From assembly GCA_023389095.1 (NCBI GenBank), contig JAEWFB010000380.1:1-36436 (forward strand): a stretch of 36,436 nucleotides of DNA. The letters are read 5' to 3'. Of this stretch, positions 7,740 through 15,863 are shown piece after piece. This stretch comes from Actinomycetes bacterium (lineage in GTDB: Bacteria; Actinomycetota; Actinomycetes; Actinomycetales; Dermatophilaceae). A program made the translations under genes and the position numbers. The notes under the pieces were generated by a model, which was not told the DNA's origin, ran no database searches, and was given only the letters and a program-made list of their open reading frames with translations. How positions within the stretch are numbered: position 1 is the first letter of the stretch; the number at the start of each line of letters is the position of its first letter.

Positions 7740-9041
7740 ATGACGCTCACCTCGACCCACCGCCGTCGCCTCGCCGTCGGCCTCCTCGCCGCCGCCCTCC
7801 CGCTGTCCCTCACCGCCTGCGCCAAGGGCAGCAGCAGCGCCGCCTCGGGCGGCGCCGGGGGAGAGCTGACGATGTGGACGCACAATGCCGGCAACAAGGC
7901 CGAGCTGGCCGCGATCCAGAAGATCGTCACCGACTACAACGCCAGCCAGAGCAAGTACAAGGTCAAGGTCCAGGCGTTCCCGCAGGACTCCTACAACCAG
8001 TCGGTCGTGGCCGCCGCGGCGAGCAAGAAGCTGCCGTGCATCCTCGACATCGACGGCCCCAACGTGCCGAACTGGGCCTGGGCGGGCTACCTCGCGCCGC
8101 TCGAGGGCCTCGACCCGACGCTGTCGAAGTTCCTCCCGAGCACTGTCGGCAAGTTCGACAACAAGACGTACTCCTACGGCTACTACGACGTCGCCCTCGT
8201 CATGGTCACCCGCAAGTCGATCCTCGACGCCGCGGGCATCCGCATCCCCACCGTCGACTCCCCGTGGACGAAGGACGAGTTCGACGCCGCGCTGAAGAAG
8301 CTCAAGGCCTCGGGCAAGTATCAGTACCCGCTCGACATGGCGACGAGCTTCACGGGCGAGTGGTGGCCGTACGCGTACTCGCCGATGCTGCAGAGCTTCG
8401 GCGGTGACCTCGTCAACCGCAACGACTACAAGTCGGCGGAGGGGGCGCTCAACGGCCCCAAGGCCGTCGAGTGGGCGAAGTGGTTCCGCGGCCTCGTGAC
8501 CGATGGCCTCGTGCCGCTCAAGTCGGGCGCCGACCCGGCCAAGGACTTCATCAACGGCAAGTCCGCGATCCTCTACAACGGCACGTGGACGGCGGTCGAC
8601 ACCCGCAAGGCCTTCGGCAAGGACACGCTCTTCCTCCCACCGCCGGACCTCGGCACGGGTCCGAAGATCGGTGGCGCGTCGTGGCAGTGGGGCGTCTCGA
8701 CGAACTGCTCCGACCCGGCCGGCGCGCAGGACTACATGAAGTTCGCGGCGCAGGACAAGTACGTGGCGGGCGTCGCTCGCGACACGAACAACATCCCGGC
8801 CACCGACGCCGCAGCCGCGCAGGTCGAGGGCTACGGCCCGGGCGGCGAGAACCAGGTGTTCCGCGAGTACTCGAAGAAGTTCGCCGTGCTGCGCCCCGTG
8901 ACGCCTGGATACCCCTTCATCGCAACGGAGTTCACGAAGACCGCGCAGGACATCCTCAACGGCGCCGACCCGCAGACCGCGCTCGACCAGGCGGTCAAGG
9001 ACATCGACGCCAACCAGAAGTCCAACGGCTACTTCCAGTGA
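7740..9041 (+). CDS. Sugar ABC transporter substrate-binding lipoprotein
   Basis: A 433-residue extracellular solute-binding protein of the CUT1/MalE type. The N-terminus is a lipoprotein signal: RRR, a hydrophobic core, then the lipobox LTAC with C27 as lipidation site. The mature protein begins ELTMWTHNAGNKAELAAI, typical of the family, and keeps the WTKDEFDAALKKLKASGKY and DFINGKSAILYNGTWTA segments. It would sit on the outer face of the membrane and deliver an oligosaccharide to the two permeases. The ATG follows GGAGG. It is the first gene of the operon. The neighbouring GH32-like enzyme hints at a fructose-containing or related glycoside, but the ligand cannot be read from the sequence. 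Confidence 0.93.
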   Translation: MTLTSTHRRRLAVGLLAAALPLSLTACAKGSSSAASGGAGGELTMWTHNAGNKAELAAIQKIVTDYNASQSKYKVKVQAFPQDSYNQSVVAAAASKKLPCILDIDGPNVPNWAWAGYLAPLEGLDPTLSKFLPSTVGKFDNKTYSYGYYDVALVMVTRKSILDAAGIRIPTVDSPWTKDEFDAALKKLKASGKYQYPLDMATSFTGEWWPYAYSPMLQSFGGDLVNRNDYKSAEGALNGPKAVEWAKWFRGLVTDGLVPLKSGADPAKDFINGKSAILYNGTWTAVDTRKAFGKDTLFLPPPDLGTGPKIGGASWQWGVSTNCSDPAGAQDYMKFAAQDKYVAGVARDTNNIPATDAAAAQVEGYGPGGENQVFREYSKKFAVLRPVTPGYPFIATEFTKTAQDILNGADPQTALDQAVKDIDANQKSNGYFQ

Positions 9042-9050
9042 GTGCCTGAC

Positions 9051-10034
9051 ATGTCGACCATCACCTCCACCCCGGGTGCCTCGTCGTCGCCGGCCACAGC
9101 GTCGGGGCGCCGGGCCGCGAAGCAGGCGGACGCGTCCGGCGGGAAGACCAAGCACATCAAGGGATCCCGCTCCTCGACGACGGTGGCGCTGCTCATGCTG
9201 CTGCCGGCCGCCGTCCTGCTCGTCACGTTCCTGCTCATCCCGATCGGGCTGACGTTCGGGCTCGCGTTCACCAATGCGCGCCTCATCTCGCCGCGGCCGG
9301 CCGAGTTCATCGGCGCCGACAACTTCGTGCGGCTCTTCTCCGACGACACGTTCTGGGCCTCGCTGCGCAACACGATCGTCTTCGCGGCGGTCATCGTGCC
9401 GGTGCAGTCGGCGTGCGCGCTGGGACTGGCGCTGCTCGTCAACGTGAAGATGCGCGGCACGAACTTCTTCCGCACCGTGTACTTCCTGCCCGTGGTGACC
9501 TCGATGGTCGTCGTGTCGATGCTGTGGCTGTTCATGTACCAGCCGAACGGGCTCATCAACCAGGTGCTCGCGAAGTTCGGCATCCAGGGCCCCGACTGGC
9601 TCGGCGACCCGAAGACGGCGCTGCTCGCGATCATCCTCATGTCGGCGTGGCAGGCGATGGGCTTCCACATGGTCATCTGGCTCGCCGGCCTGCAGACGAT
9701 CCCGGGCGAGCTGTACGAGGCGGCCGAGCTCGACGGCGCGGGGCGGTGGGAGAAGTTCCGCTACGTCACGTGGCCGGGGCTGCGCAACACCCGCACGTTC
9801 ATCCTCATCACCATCACCATCTCGGCGTTCGCCCTGTTCACGCAGGTCAACATCATGACCCAGGGCGGGCCGCTCGACTCGACGTCGACGGTCGTGCTCA
9901 TGGCCGTGCGCACCGGGTTCCAGCAGCAGCAGACGGGGTACGCGTCGGCGATCTCGCTCGTGTTCTTCGTCCTCGTGCTGCTCGTGACCCTCGTCCAGCG
10001 ATTCCTCACCCGTGACAAGGAGGCCACGCGATGA
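9051..10034 (+). CDS. Sugar ABC transporter permease (MalF-like)
   Basis: A 327-residue inner-membrane permease with about six hydrophobic segments, beginning with TVALLMLLPAAVLLVTFLLIP. The cytoplasmic EAA loop is visible as GELYEAAELDGAGRWEKFRYVTWP; it docks an ATP-binding subunit. An in-frame GTG at 9042, directly after the preceding stop, is an alternative start. The first 45 residues are hydrophilic and Ser/Lys-rich. The stop overlaps the next gene's ATG (ATGA), so the two permeases are coupled. No ATPase gene is present; actinobacterial CUT1 systems commonly share a general MsiK-type ATPase encoded elsewhere. Confidence 0.92.
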   Translation: MSTITSTPGASSSPATASGRRAAKQADASGGKTKHIKGSRSSTTVALLMLLPAAVLLVTFLLIPIGLTFGLAFTNARLISPRPAEFIGADNFVRLFSDDTFWASLRNTIVFAAVIVPVQSACALGLALLVNVKMRGTNFFRTVYFLPVVTSMVVVSMLWLFMYQPNGLINQVLAKFGIQGPDWLGDPKTALLAIILMSAWQAMGFHMVIWLAGLQTIPGELYEAAELDGAGRWEKFRYVTWPGLRNTRTFILITITISAFALFTQVNIMTQGGPLDSTSTVVLMAVRTGFQQQQTGYASAISLVFFVLVLLVTLVQRFLTRDKEATR

Positions 10035-10984
10035 CCGCCACCACCGCACCCACGGGTGCCACCGCACCCACGGGTGCCCACGAGTCCGGCAAGCGGCGCG
10101 GCTCGGCAGGGCGCCCCGACGCTCGAGGGGGCCGGACGCGTGTGGCGCTCGGCGTGCTCCTGCGGGTGGCGCTGTGCCTCGTGTTCGGGCTGCCGCTGCT
10201 GTTCATGGTCGTGTCGAGCTTCAAGCCCGACCTGCAGATCTTCGGCGATCTCGGCGGGATCAAGGCGTTCCTGCCGGTGGGTGACCTGTCGCTCGACAAC
10301 TACACGGGCGTGTTCGGACGCGTGCCGTTCGCGACGTTCCTCACGAACTCCGTCGTCATCTCGGTGGTCACCGTGGTGGCCGGGGTCGTCGTCAACTCGA
10401 TGGCGGCGTTCGCGCTGTCGCGAATCACCTTCAAGGGCAGCGGGATCGTGCTCGGGGTCATCCTCGCGACGCTCATCGTGCCGTTCGAGACGCTGGCGCT
10501 GCCGCTGCTGTGGTGGTCGAACAAGCTGCCGTTCCTCGGGCCCGACGGGATCAGCGAAGGCTGGCTCGACACGTACCAGGTGCAGATCGTGCCGTTCGTG
10601 GCGAACGCCTTCTCGATCTTCCTCTTCTACCAGTTCTTCGACAGCATCCCGAAGGAGCTCGACGAGGCGGCGCGCGTGGACGGGGCGGGGTGGTTCCGCA
10701 TCTACCGCAGCATCGTCATGCCGCTGTCGGGGCCGGCCGTCGCGACGGTCGCGATCCTCACCTTCCTGCCGACGTGGAACCAGTACCTGTGGCCGCTCAT
10801 GGCGGTGCAGTCGGAGGAGCTGCGGCCGGTCATGGTGGGGATCGACTACTTCAAGCAGCTCAACACCTCGTGGGGGCAGATCATGGCCTACGCGACGATG
10901 ATCACCGCGCCGGTGCTCGTCCTGTTCGTGGCCTTCCAGCGGGCCTTCATCAACTCCATCGCCAGCTCCGGCGTGAAAGGCTGA
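10031..10984 (+). CDS. Sugar ABC transporter permease (MalG-like)
   Basis: A 317-residue second permease of the transporter. It has six likely membrane segments starting with VLLRVALCLVFGLPLLFMVVSSFKP and the EAA motif IPKELDEAARVDGAGWFRIYRSIVMP. It has the usual MalG-type length plus a short hydrophilic N-terminal extension containing a small repeat (APTGATAPTGA). The ATG overlaps the stop of the first permease by four bases. The stop lies only five bases before the GTG of the hydrolase gene, so the four genes form one transcript. Confidence 0.92.
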   Translation: MTATTAPTGATAPTGAHESGKRRGSAGRPDARGGRTRVALGVLLRVALCLVFGLPLLFMVVSSFKPDLQIFGDLGGIKAFLPVGDLSLDNYTGVFGRVPFATFLTNSVVISVVTVVAGVVVNSMAAFALSRITFKGSGIVLGVILATLIVPFETLALPLLWWSNKLPFLGPDGISEGWLDTYQVQIVPFVANAFSIFLFYQFFDSIPKELDEAARVDGAGWFRIYRSIVMPLSGPAVATVAILTFLPTWNQYLWPLMAVQSEELRPVMVGIDYFKQLNTSWGQIMAYATMITAPVLVLFVAFQRAFINSIASSGVKG

Positions 10985-10989
10985 GATTC

Positions 10990-11961
10990 GTGTTCCGTCT
11001 GCCCGAGGCCTGGGTGTGGGACTTCTGGACCGTCGACGACGGCGAGCAGTACCACCTGTTCTTCCTCTACGCGTCGCGTGCGCTCAAGGATCCGCACGCG
11101 CGGCACTACCGGGCGTCGATCGGGCACGCGGTGTCTACGGATCTCGTTCACTGGGAGCGGGTCGTCGATGCACTCGTGCGGTCGGACGCGCCGGCGTTCG
11201 ACGACTGCGCCACGTGGACCGGATCGGTGGTGCGGCACCCGGACGGGCGGTGGTTCATGTTCTACACGGGGGCCTCGCTGAACTCGTTCGGGGCGAACGT
11301 GCAGTCGATCGGGTACGCGACGTCCTCCGACCTGATGGTCTGGGACAAGGCACCGGGGCCGGTGCTTGCCGCTGATGGCGAGATCTACGAGAAGTGGGCG
11401 CCGGCGCCCGAGGGGAACTGGCACGACGAGGCGTTCCGCGACCCGTGGGTGTTTGCCGATCCCGACGGGGACGGGTGGCACATGCTCATCACGGCGCGCT
11501 CGGTGGCTGGGCCTGCCTCCGATCCCTCGGACCGCGTGGACCGCGGAGTGGTGGGGCACGCGTGGTCGGCCGAACTGGAGAACTGGGAGCTGCGGCCGCC
11601 GCTGTCCGCGCCCGGGCAGGGGTTCGGGCAGCTCGAGGTGCTGCAGCCGTTCGTCGTGGGCGGGCGGCAGGTGCTGCTCTTCAACTGCCTGGCGGGGGAC
11701 GCCTCGGACCGGCTCAAGGCGACGGGGACCGAAGGTGGCGTGTGGATCGCCGCGGCGGAGTCGCCGCTCGGGCCGTACGACATCGCCGGCGCCCGACGCA
11801 TCGACGACCCGTCGCTCTACGTCGGCAAGTTCATCACCGACCGCGACAGGGGCGAGACCAAGTTCATGGCCTTCCGCAACGAGACCGGCGGCCAGTTCAT
11901 CGGCGAGATCACCGACCCGCATGCCGTCACCTGGGACAGAGATCGCTTGTGGCTCAGGTGA
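10990..11961 (+). CDS. GH32/GH43-type five-bladed propeller glycoside hydrolase
   Basis: A 323-residue enzyme of the beta-fructosidase/GH43 superfamily. Likely catalytic positions are D11 in WVWDFWTVDD, D151 in the FRDP motif and E216 in QLEVLQPF, matching the three acidic residues of GH32 in order. WTGSVV and repeated DLVHWE, DLMVWD and ELENWE blade motifs are present. No signal peptide is seen, so it should act in the cytoplasm on the sugar imported by the transporter encoded just upstream. The GTG at 10990 follows AAAGG and sits five bases after the permease stop; the longer frame upstream is not coding. The exact family and substrate are uncertain, since the canonical WMNDPNG block of GH32 is not conserved. 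Confidence 0.75.
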   Translation: MFRLPEAWVWDFWTVDDGEQYHLFFLYASRALKDPHARHYRASIGHAVSTDLVHWERVVDALVRSDAPAFDDCATWTGSVVRHPDGRWFMFYTGASLNSFGANVQSIGYATSSDLMVWDKAPGPVLAADGEIYEKWAPAPEGNWHDEAFRDPWVFADPDGDGWHMLITARSVAGPASDPSDRVDRGVVGHAWSAELENWELRPPLSAPGQGFGQLEVLQPFVVGGRQVLLFNCLAGDASDRLKATGTEGGVWIAAAESPLGPYDIAGARRIDDPSLYVGKFITDRDRGETKFMAFRNETGGQFIGEITDPHAVTWDRDRLWLR

Positions 11962-11982
11962 GGGCGGGGGCGCCACTCGGGG

Positions 11983-12000
11983 CTGACCTCAGGTGGTCAG
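11983..12000 (+). terminator. Possible weak terminator after the sugar operon
   Basis: CTGACC and GGTCAG form a 6-base stem with a 6-base loop 21 bases after the hydrolase stop. It is short, so the call is tentative. Confidence 0.35.
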
Positions 12001-12347
12001 AGCACCATGAACGCGATTGACAGTCTGCTCGGCACCCTTCCCCGCGGCTTCGGTGCTCGGGCGAGCCACCGTCCGCCTCGTCGGAGCCGACTTGGCCGAG
12101 CCGGCCGAGGAGGGGGCGGAGACCGCCGCTACCTCGGAAACGAGGTCCTGCCCCGCTCCCGGATGGCCCCTAACACCGGCCCCGGACCTGGGCCGACGAC
12201 CTCCCGCAGTACCGGGACTTGGGCCACAACGGGTGAGGCCAGGTTGGCGGAGAGGGTGAGTTTCGGCCGTCGATACGGAGGCAGGTTCAGTTCTCGGCGG
12301 CAGGCGGGTGTGCCGTCCGACACATAGATTGCTTCCCTCAAAGAGTT
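12001..12347. other. Gene-free left boundary of the defence island
   Basis: This stretch lies between the convergent ends of the sugar operon and vsr. Short frames on both strands (for example 12007-12327 plus, 12129-12341 minus) have no recognisable domains. I see no tRNA, integrase or clear attachment repeat here. The last 40 bases (from about 12320) become AT-rich, which may mark the end of the vsr transcript. Confidence 0.4.
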
Positions 12348-12824
12348 TTATCCATTGCTCTGGTCCAATGCTGATCCTTGCGAATCGCCGTCACGCCCAC
12401 TCCTGCTGCGCCACACGGAGTCGATCATGCGGACTACATCGCTTGGGGCTTCGTGCTCCCACACGCGAACAACATGCCAGCCTTGCTCGGAGAGGAGGAG
12501 GTCTGTGTCTGCGTCTCTAGCCTGATTCGTAGAGATCTTCCATTCCCACCACTCAGCGTTCCGCCGAGGACGCGGGCCATGGTCGGGACACCCGTGCCAG
12601 AAGCAGCCGTCGACGAATACCGCAATCTTGGCCTTGGTGAAGGCCACGTCGATGCGCCGCCTTCGGTTGCCTGGAACTGGGACTTGCACACGGAAGCGCA
12701 TCCCTGTCGCGTGCAGGGCACGCCTGAGGTCCATTTCAGGCTTGGTCCCGTGTCGGGGGAACGTGCTGAACTTGGCCGAGATCTCCGGATCGGCGGGGCG
12801 TTGACGCGGGGGTTCCTTCCCCAT
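12348..12824 (-). CDS. vsr: Very short patch repair endonuclease Vsr
   Basis: A 158-residue mismatch endonuclease that nicks beside T:G mismatches arising when 5-methylcytosine deaminates, which protects genomes carrying Dcm-type methylation. The core is plain: GTKPEMDLRRALHATGMRFR, then RRIDVAF with D59, then VFVDGCFWHGCPDH with C74, H77, C79 and H82. These correspond to the catalytic and zinc-binding residues of E. coli Vsr (156 residues). The ATG at 12824 is preferred over an upstream ATG at 12902 because it gives the family length. It is divergent from a dcm remnant that begins 98 bases away, consistent with an ancestral dcm-vsr pair. An intact cytosine methyltransferase 13 kb to the right could still make it useful. 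Confidence 0.93.
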   Translation of the reverse strand: MGKEPPRQRPADPEISAKFSTFPRHGTKPEMDLRRALHATGMRFRVQVPVPGNRRRRIDVAFTKAKIAVFVDGCFWHGCPDHGPRPRRNAEWWEWKISTNQARDADTDLLLSEQGWHVVRVWEHEAPSDVVRMIDSVWRSRSGRDGDSQGSALDQSNG

Positions 12825-12921
12825 CGCCCCATGGTGCCACGAAGGTCCTGGACGACTGTCGCCTGCTGACGCCGTCTTCCCGACGGCGCGGACGGGGCGC
12901 ATCGGATCGGAGGGCGAGTAT

Positions 12922-13020
12922 GTGGTGTTGAACGTGGTCGACCTGTTCGCGGGCTGCGGGTCTGGGTCTGGAGCAGGCAGGTTTCACCGCCGTCTTCGTG
13001 AACGAGCTTCACGGCAATGC
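12922..13020 (+). pseudogene. 5' remnant of a Dcm-type cytosine methyltransferase
   Basis: The plus strand reads VVLNVVDLFAGCG, the S-adenosylmethionine motif I of C5 methyltransferases. It then continues in another frame as LGLEQAGFTAVFVNELHGNA. The intact gene at 26112 has the same line uninterrupted (VIDLFAGCGG then LGLEQAGFTPVFVNEL), so about eight bases have been lost at 12960/12961. After position 13020 all similarity stops and ISL3-type sequence begins on the other strand. Only the first 30 or so codons survive, without the catalytic PCQ or any later motif. It sits head-to-head with vsr. Confidence 0.85.
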
Positions 13021-13024
13021 TCAG

Positions 13025-13330
13025 GAGCGGAGGGGCTTCCGTGCTGGTGCCCTTGGCCCAACGTGACTGGGCGTCACAGCTAACCGCGGACCGTCAACGC
13101 GACTGTGGTTGGGCGCCACGGCAAGGGCTCGTGGGCAACCGAGCGAATGACGGTGGCCCGAGACGTCGTCTCGCACACATCGTCTGCACCACTGATCAGC
13201 CTCGAGTATGCGACAAGCCAGCACTGCCGAGTCAGGCTCGATTCGCTGGCCGGTGACCACGAGTCCGACCTGGCCGGGCGGGGTGAATGTCGGCAAGTCA
13301 AGGCCAAGCGAGGTAGACGACGTCAAATCC
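13025..13330 (-). pseudogene. Decayed N-terminal fragment of an ISL3-family transposase
   Basis: Read on the minus strand from 13326 it gives LGLDLPTF, GLVVTGQRIEPDSAVLACRI and EADQWCRRC. After a frameshift near 13177 it gives SVAHEPLPWRPTTVALTVRG, and after another shift SCDAQSRWAKGTS. This order matches the zinc-binding N-terminus of a common actinobacterial ISL3-type transposase (WCRRCG, RDT, RLAHEPLGWRPTTL, YRCxxCxxVWR). The catalytic DDE part is absent and no terminal inverted repeats could be assigned. It abuts the dcm stub, so the insertion or a later deletion probably truncated that gene. Confidence 0.75.
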
Positions 13331-13394
13331 GTCCCTCTGAGACCTCGATGCCTACGCGGCTACCTGAGAGCCGTCGGCGCCTTCCCCCTCATCT

Positions 13395-15854
13395 GTGATC
13401 AGAGTCTTTGCCGAGTCACCCGATTCCGCCGACGACATCGATCTCCCTGGCAGGATGTCGCGAGTGGCACTCGGATGGGGCGAAGACGAGCTGAAGCATC
13501 TGTTCAGGGCGTACCTGCACATGCTGCAGGATGAACTGGATGGACGGCCGTACCGCAAGGTCGACTACAACCGGGAGGTGCAAGAGCGCACAGGTAGATC
13601 CAAGTCCTCGGTCGAATTCAAGTTCGCAAACGTATCGGCCGTCTTGGATGACCTTGGCCTTGACTGGGTCCAGGGGTACCTCCCAAGGTTCAATTATCAA
13701 GGTCTCATGGTCTCGATGGGTAGACAGGCCATCGACGAACACTTCCCTCAGTTGTGGGATCTCCCGCAGCGGACGCAGGGCGTTCGCGGCTCTGCCCCGC
13801 GCGAGTTTGTCGCCGGTGCCTCGCAGGCGTCGGACAGCGGGGCTACGTCCCATTTCGGGGATGAGCGACCGGTAGAGGCGGTGTCGGCTAGTAGCCCCGA
13901 CATGAGAGGCTCCGTCGATACCAAAGCGCAGTCGGACGTCCTGTCGTTCGAAAGCTTGTGGGAACGAGCGTGCGGAGGCCTCTCCGCCGCGGTCTCTATG
14001 CATACGCGCGAGTCTCGAGCCTGGCCAAAGGGGGCCAGCGCTCCGGGCGGCGACGAGGTGCTCGCCCTTGTGCGAGACGCGCACCTATCCCTAGGACCCA
14101 GTCCGGACGAGCTCGACATCGTCCTTTTGATTGGCGGCCCGGGAAATGGGAAGTCAGAACTCCTTCGCAAAGCGAAGCACGGCTTGGAGGAGGTCGGCGC
14201 GACCAGTCACGGAGTCGCGCAGCGCCGCTATCGCTATCGCTATCCTGGCGGGCACGAGCTGGTGGTCGTCAACGACGCTTCCATCCCGGCTGCAGGCAAG
14301 GAGAGCGCAGATGGCGAGCTCATTAGAGACCTCGTAAACGCTTTCGCTGATCGGTCGTCCGTGCTGCTGGCAGTTAACCGGGGTCGCTTGGACGATCGCA
14401 CGCTCCATGGAGGTGGCGACGGGAGCTTGGCTGAGACGCGCGCGCGGGACCTCGTGAAGTGGGCCCATGACCAGTCCACGGGCACCAACCCTGACGGGTA
14501 CGTGAGTTCGGTGTCGGTGTGCAACTGGGACGCGCAGGACGAGTTACCTGCGGTGCGCTGCTTCGTCGTCCTTATGGACGCGTGCTCGCTTCTCGAGCAG
14601 CGGCCGACTGTTTCGCTCGGTGGGGCTGCTCAACAAGGAGTTTCCAGCGGCCATACGATCGCAGCACTTGCGCAGAGACGTGAGGTGCAGGAGAGCACTC
14701 TCGGGGGCGAGGTGTTGACCCAGTTCGTCGGGCGCGTGCTTCCTTGGGCACGTGAACTCCCCGACTGGCACCCTATCCGCGCCAACGTGGAGGGTCTGTT
14801 GGATCCTCGGCAAAGGGCCGGCCTTGGGGTCTGGCTCAGGGCAGGCGAACTCGCCGCCGGTCGGAAGATGACGTACCGAGAGCTTTGGGGTGCATACGTA
14901 CGCGCGGTGATAGGCGATATCCCCGAGGCGATGACGAGGGAGCAAGCGAAGGAGCTCCTCGCGACTCCTGATCCGTCGTCGTATCTTGATCTTCGCCGCC
15001 TGGCGTATCTGCGCACGCATCAGGCACTCATGGGCATCTCGGAAAGCGGACGTCGACCAGCGACTCCGGATGAGCATCCCGTATTAAGACTGACCACCCT
15101 CATCGACCCGGTGCGCGACGCCGATCCGTCGTGGGCACGGTCGGTACATGAGGCAATGGCATTCCGCGATCCCGACGTCGGTCCGCTCGCGACGCTCCGA
15201 TCCATATTCGAAGCTTCAGAGGCACCCGTGCCGATAAGCATGGCGTTCGATGAGGTGCTCGATGAGGCGTTCGTCGAGCACGTGAAGGGACTGAGCTCGA
15301 CTGATCGGCGAGTCGAAGAGGCTTGGTACGGTGCGTACCTTCTTCGCATGCACGCCCTGTCGATCGGGCAATGCGCCTTCCGAGCTGAGCTCGAACTTTG
15401 GGCCAGCGAGTGGCGGTCCGCACACAAGTTCTGGCAGGAGCCCACCGGCCAAGCGATCCGTACGTTGTTCTTCCCAGCGCGGCGCCCGGGGGCCAGCATG
15501 TTGCTTCCCGCACTGCAACCGCGGGCCGTGCCGCTCCTGTCGTCATCAGATACGCCGCAATTCGTACGCCAGGTCAACACTCAGCACATCCTGCAGAAGG
15601 TTCGTCGGGGTGACCAGCTGTACGTGCGACTCGACCTCGGCGAGGTTTCTGCGGAGATCGATTTCGACTTCGCGCTCCTACGTGAGGCCATGGCCTGCGT
15701 GGGCGGCGGGCCGGGTGTATCCCAGCACGCCGTGGCCACGCTTCCGAGGCTGGAGCGGTTCCGTGCAACGCTGCTCCGTCACGACAGTGGGCAGGGATAC
15801 GCGGTCGTGGACAGAGACGATGTCGTGAATGTGGAGACCAACCATGCATGGTGA
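13395..15854 (+). CDS. DndF/DptF-like P-loop ATPase with N-terminal restriction-type domain
   Basis: An 819-residue protein, first gene of a three-gene operon. Residues about 24-123 (GWGEDELKHLFRAYLHML, then GRSKSSVEFKFANVSAVLDDLGL, then GYLPRFN) resemble an N-terminal domain I associate with McrA-like/HNH type IV restriction proteins. A Ser/Ala-rich linker follows, then an AAA-type ATPase with Walker A GGPGNGKS (247-254), a likely Walker B around ELVVVNDASIP and SVLLAVNRGRLDD. A helical C-terminal half has no domain I can name. Order, ATPase type and partners recall DptF/DndF of phosphorothioate-dependent restriction, but it is clearly longer than the roughly 540 residues I expect for that family. 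GTG 13395 lacks a good ribosome-binding site; ATG 13455 is an alternative that keeps the domain. The gene ends nine bases before the next. Confidence 0.72.
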   Translation: MIRVFAESPDSADDIDLPGRMSRVALGWGEDELKHLFRAYLHMLQDELDGRPYRKVDYNREVQERTGRSKSSVEFKFANVSAVLDDLGLDWVQGYLPRFNYQGLMVSMGRQAIDEHFPQLWDLPQRTQGVRGSAPREFVAGASQASDSGATSHFGDERPVEAVSASSPDMRGSVDTKAQSDVLSFESLWERACGGLSAAVSMHTRESRAWPKGASAPGGDEVLALVRDAHLSLGPSPDELDIVLLIGGPGNGKSELLRKAKHGLEEVGATSHGVAQRRYRYRYPGGHELVVVNDASIPAAGKESADGELIRDLVNAFADRSSVLLAVNRGRLDDRTLHGGGDGSLAETRARDLVKWAHDQSTGTNPDGYVSSVSVCNWDAQDELPAVRCFVVLMDACSLLEQRPTVSLGGAAQQGVSSGHTIAALAQRREVQESTLGGEVLTQFVGRVLPWARELPDWHPIRANVEGLLDPRQRAGLGVWLRAGELAAGRKMTYRELWGAYVRAVIGDIPEAMTREQAKELLATPDPSSYLDLRRLAYLRTHQALMGISESGRRPATPDEHPVLRLTTLIDPVRDADPSWARSVHEAMAFRDPDVGPLATLRSIFEASEAPVPISMAFDEVLDEAFVEHVKGLSSTDRRVEEAWYGAYLLRMHALSIGQCAFRAELELWASEWRSAHKFWQEPTGQAIRTLFFPARRPGASMLLPALQPRAVPLLSSSDTPQFVRQVNTQHILQKVRRGDQLYVRLDLGEVSAEIDFDFALLREAMACVGGGPGVSQHAVATLPRLERFRATLLRHDSGQGYAVVDRDDVVNVETNHAW

Positions 15855-15863
15855 GAAGGCGTG

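Noticed and set aside
7515..10067. Very long minus-strand open frame running through the transporter genes into the LacI gene
   Set aside because: Upstream of the GTG at 7514 it is antisense to the clearly coding binding-protein and permease genes; its Arg/Asp/Glu/His-rich text is a high-GC shadow.
12007..12327. 106-codon plus frame and overlapping minus frame 12129-12341
   Set aside because: Neither shows a recognisable motif or a good ribosome-binding site; composition is unlike neighbouring proteins.
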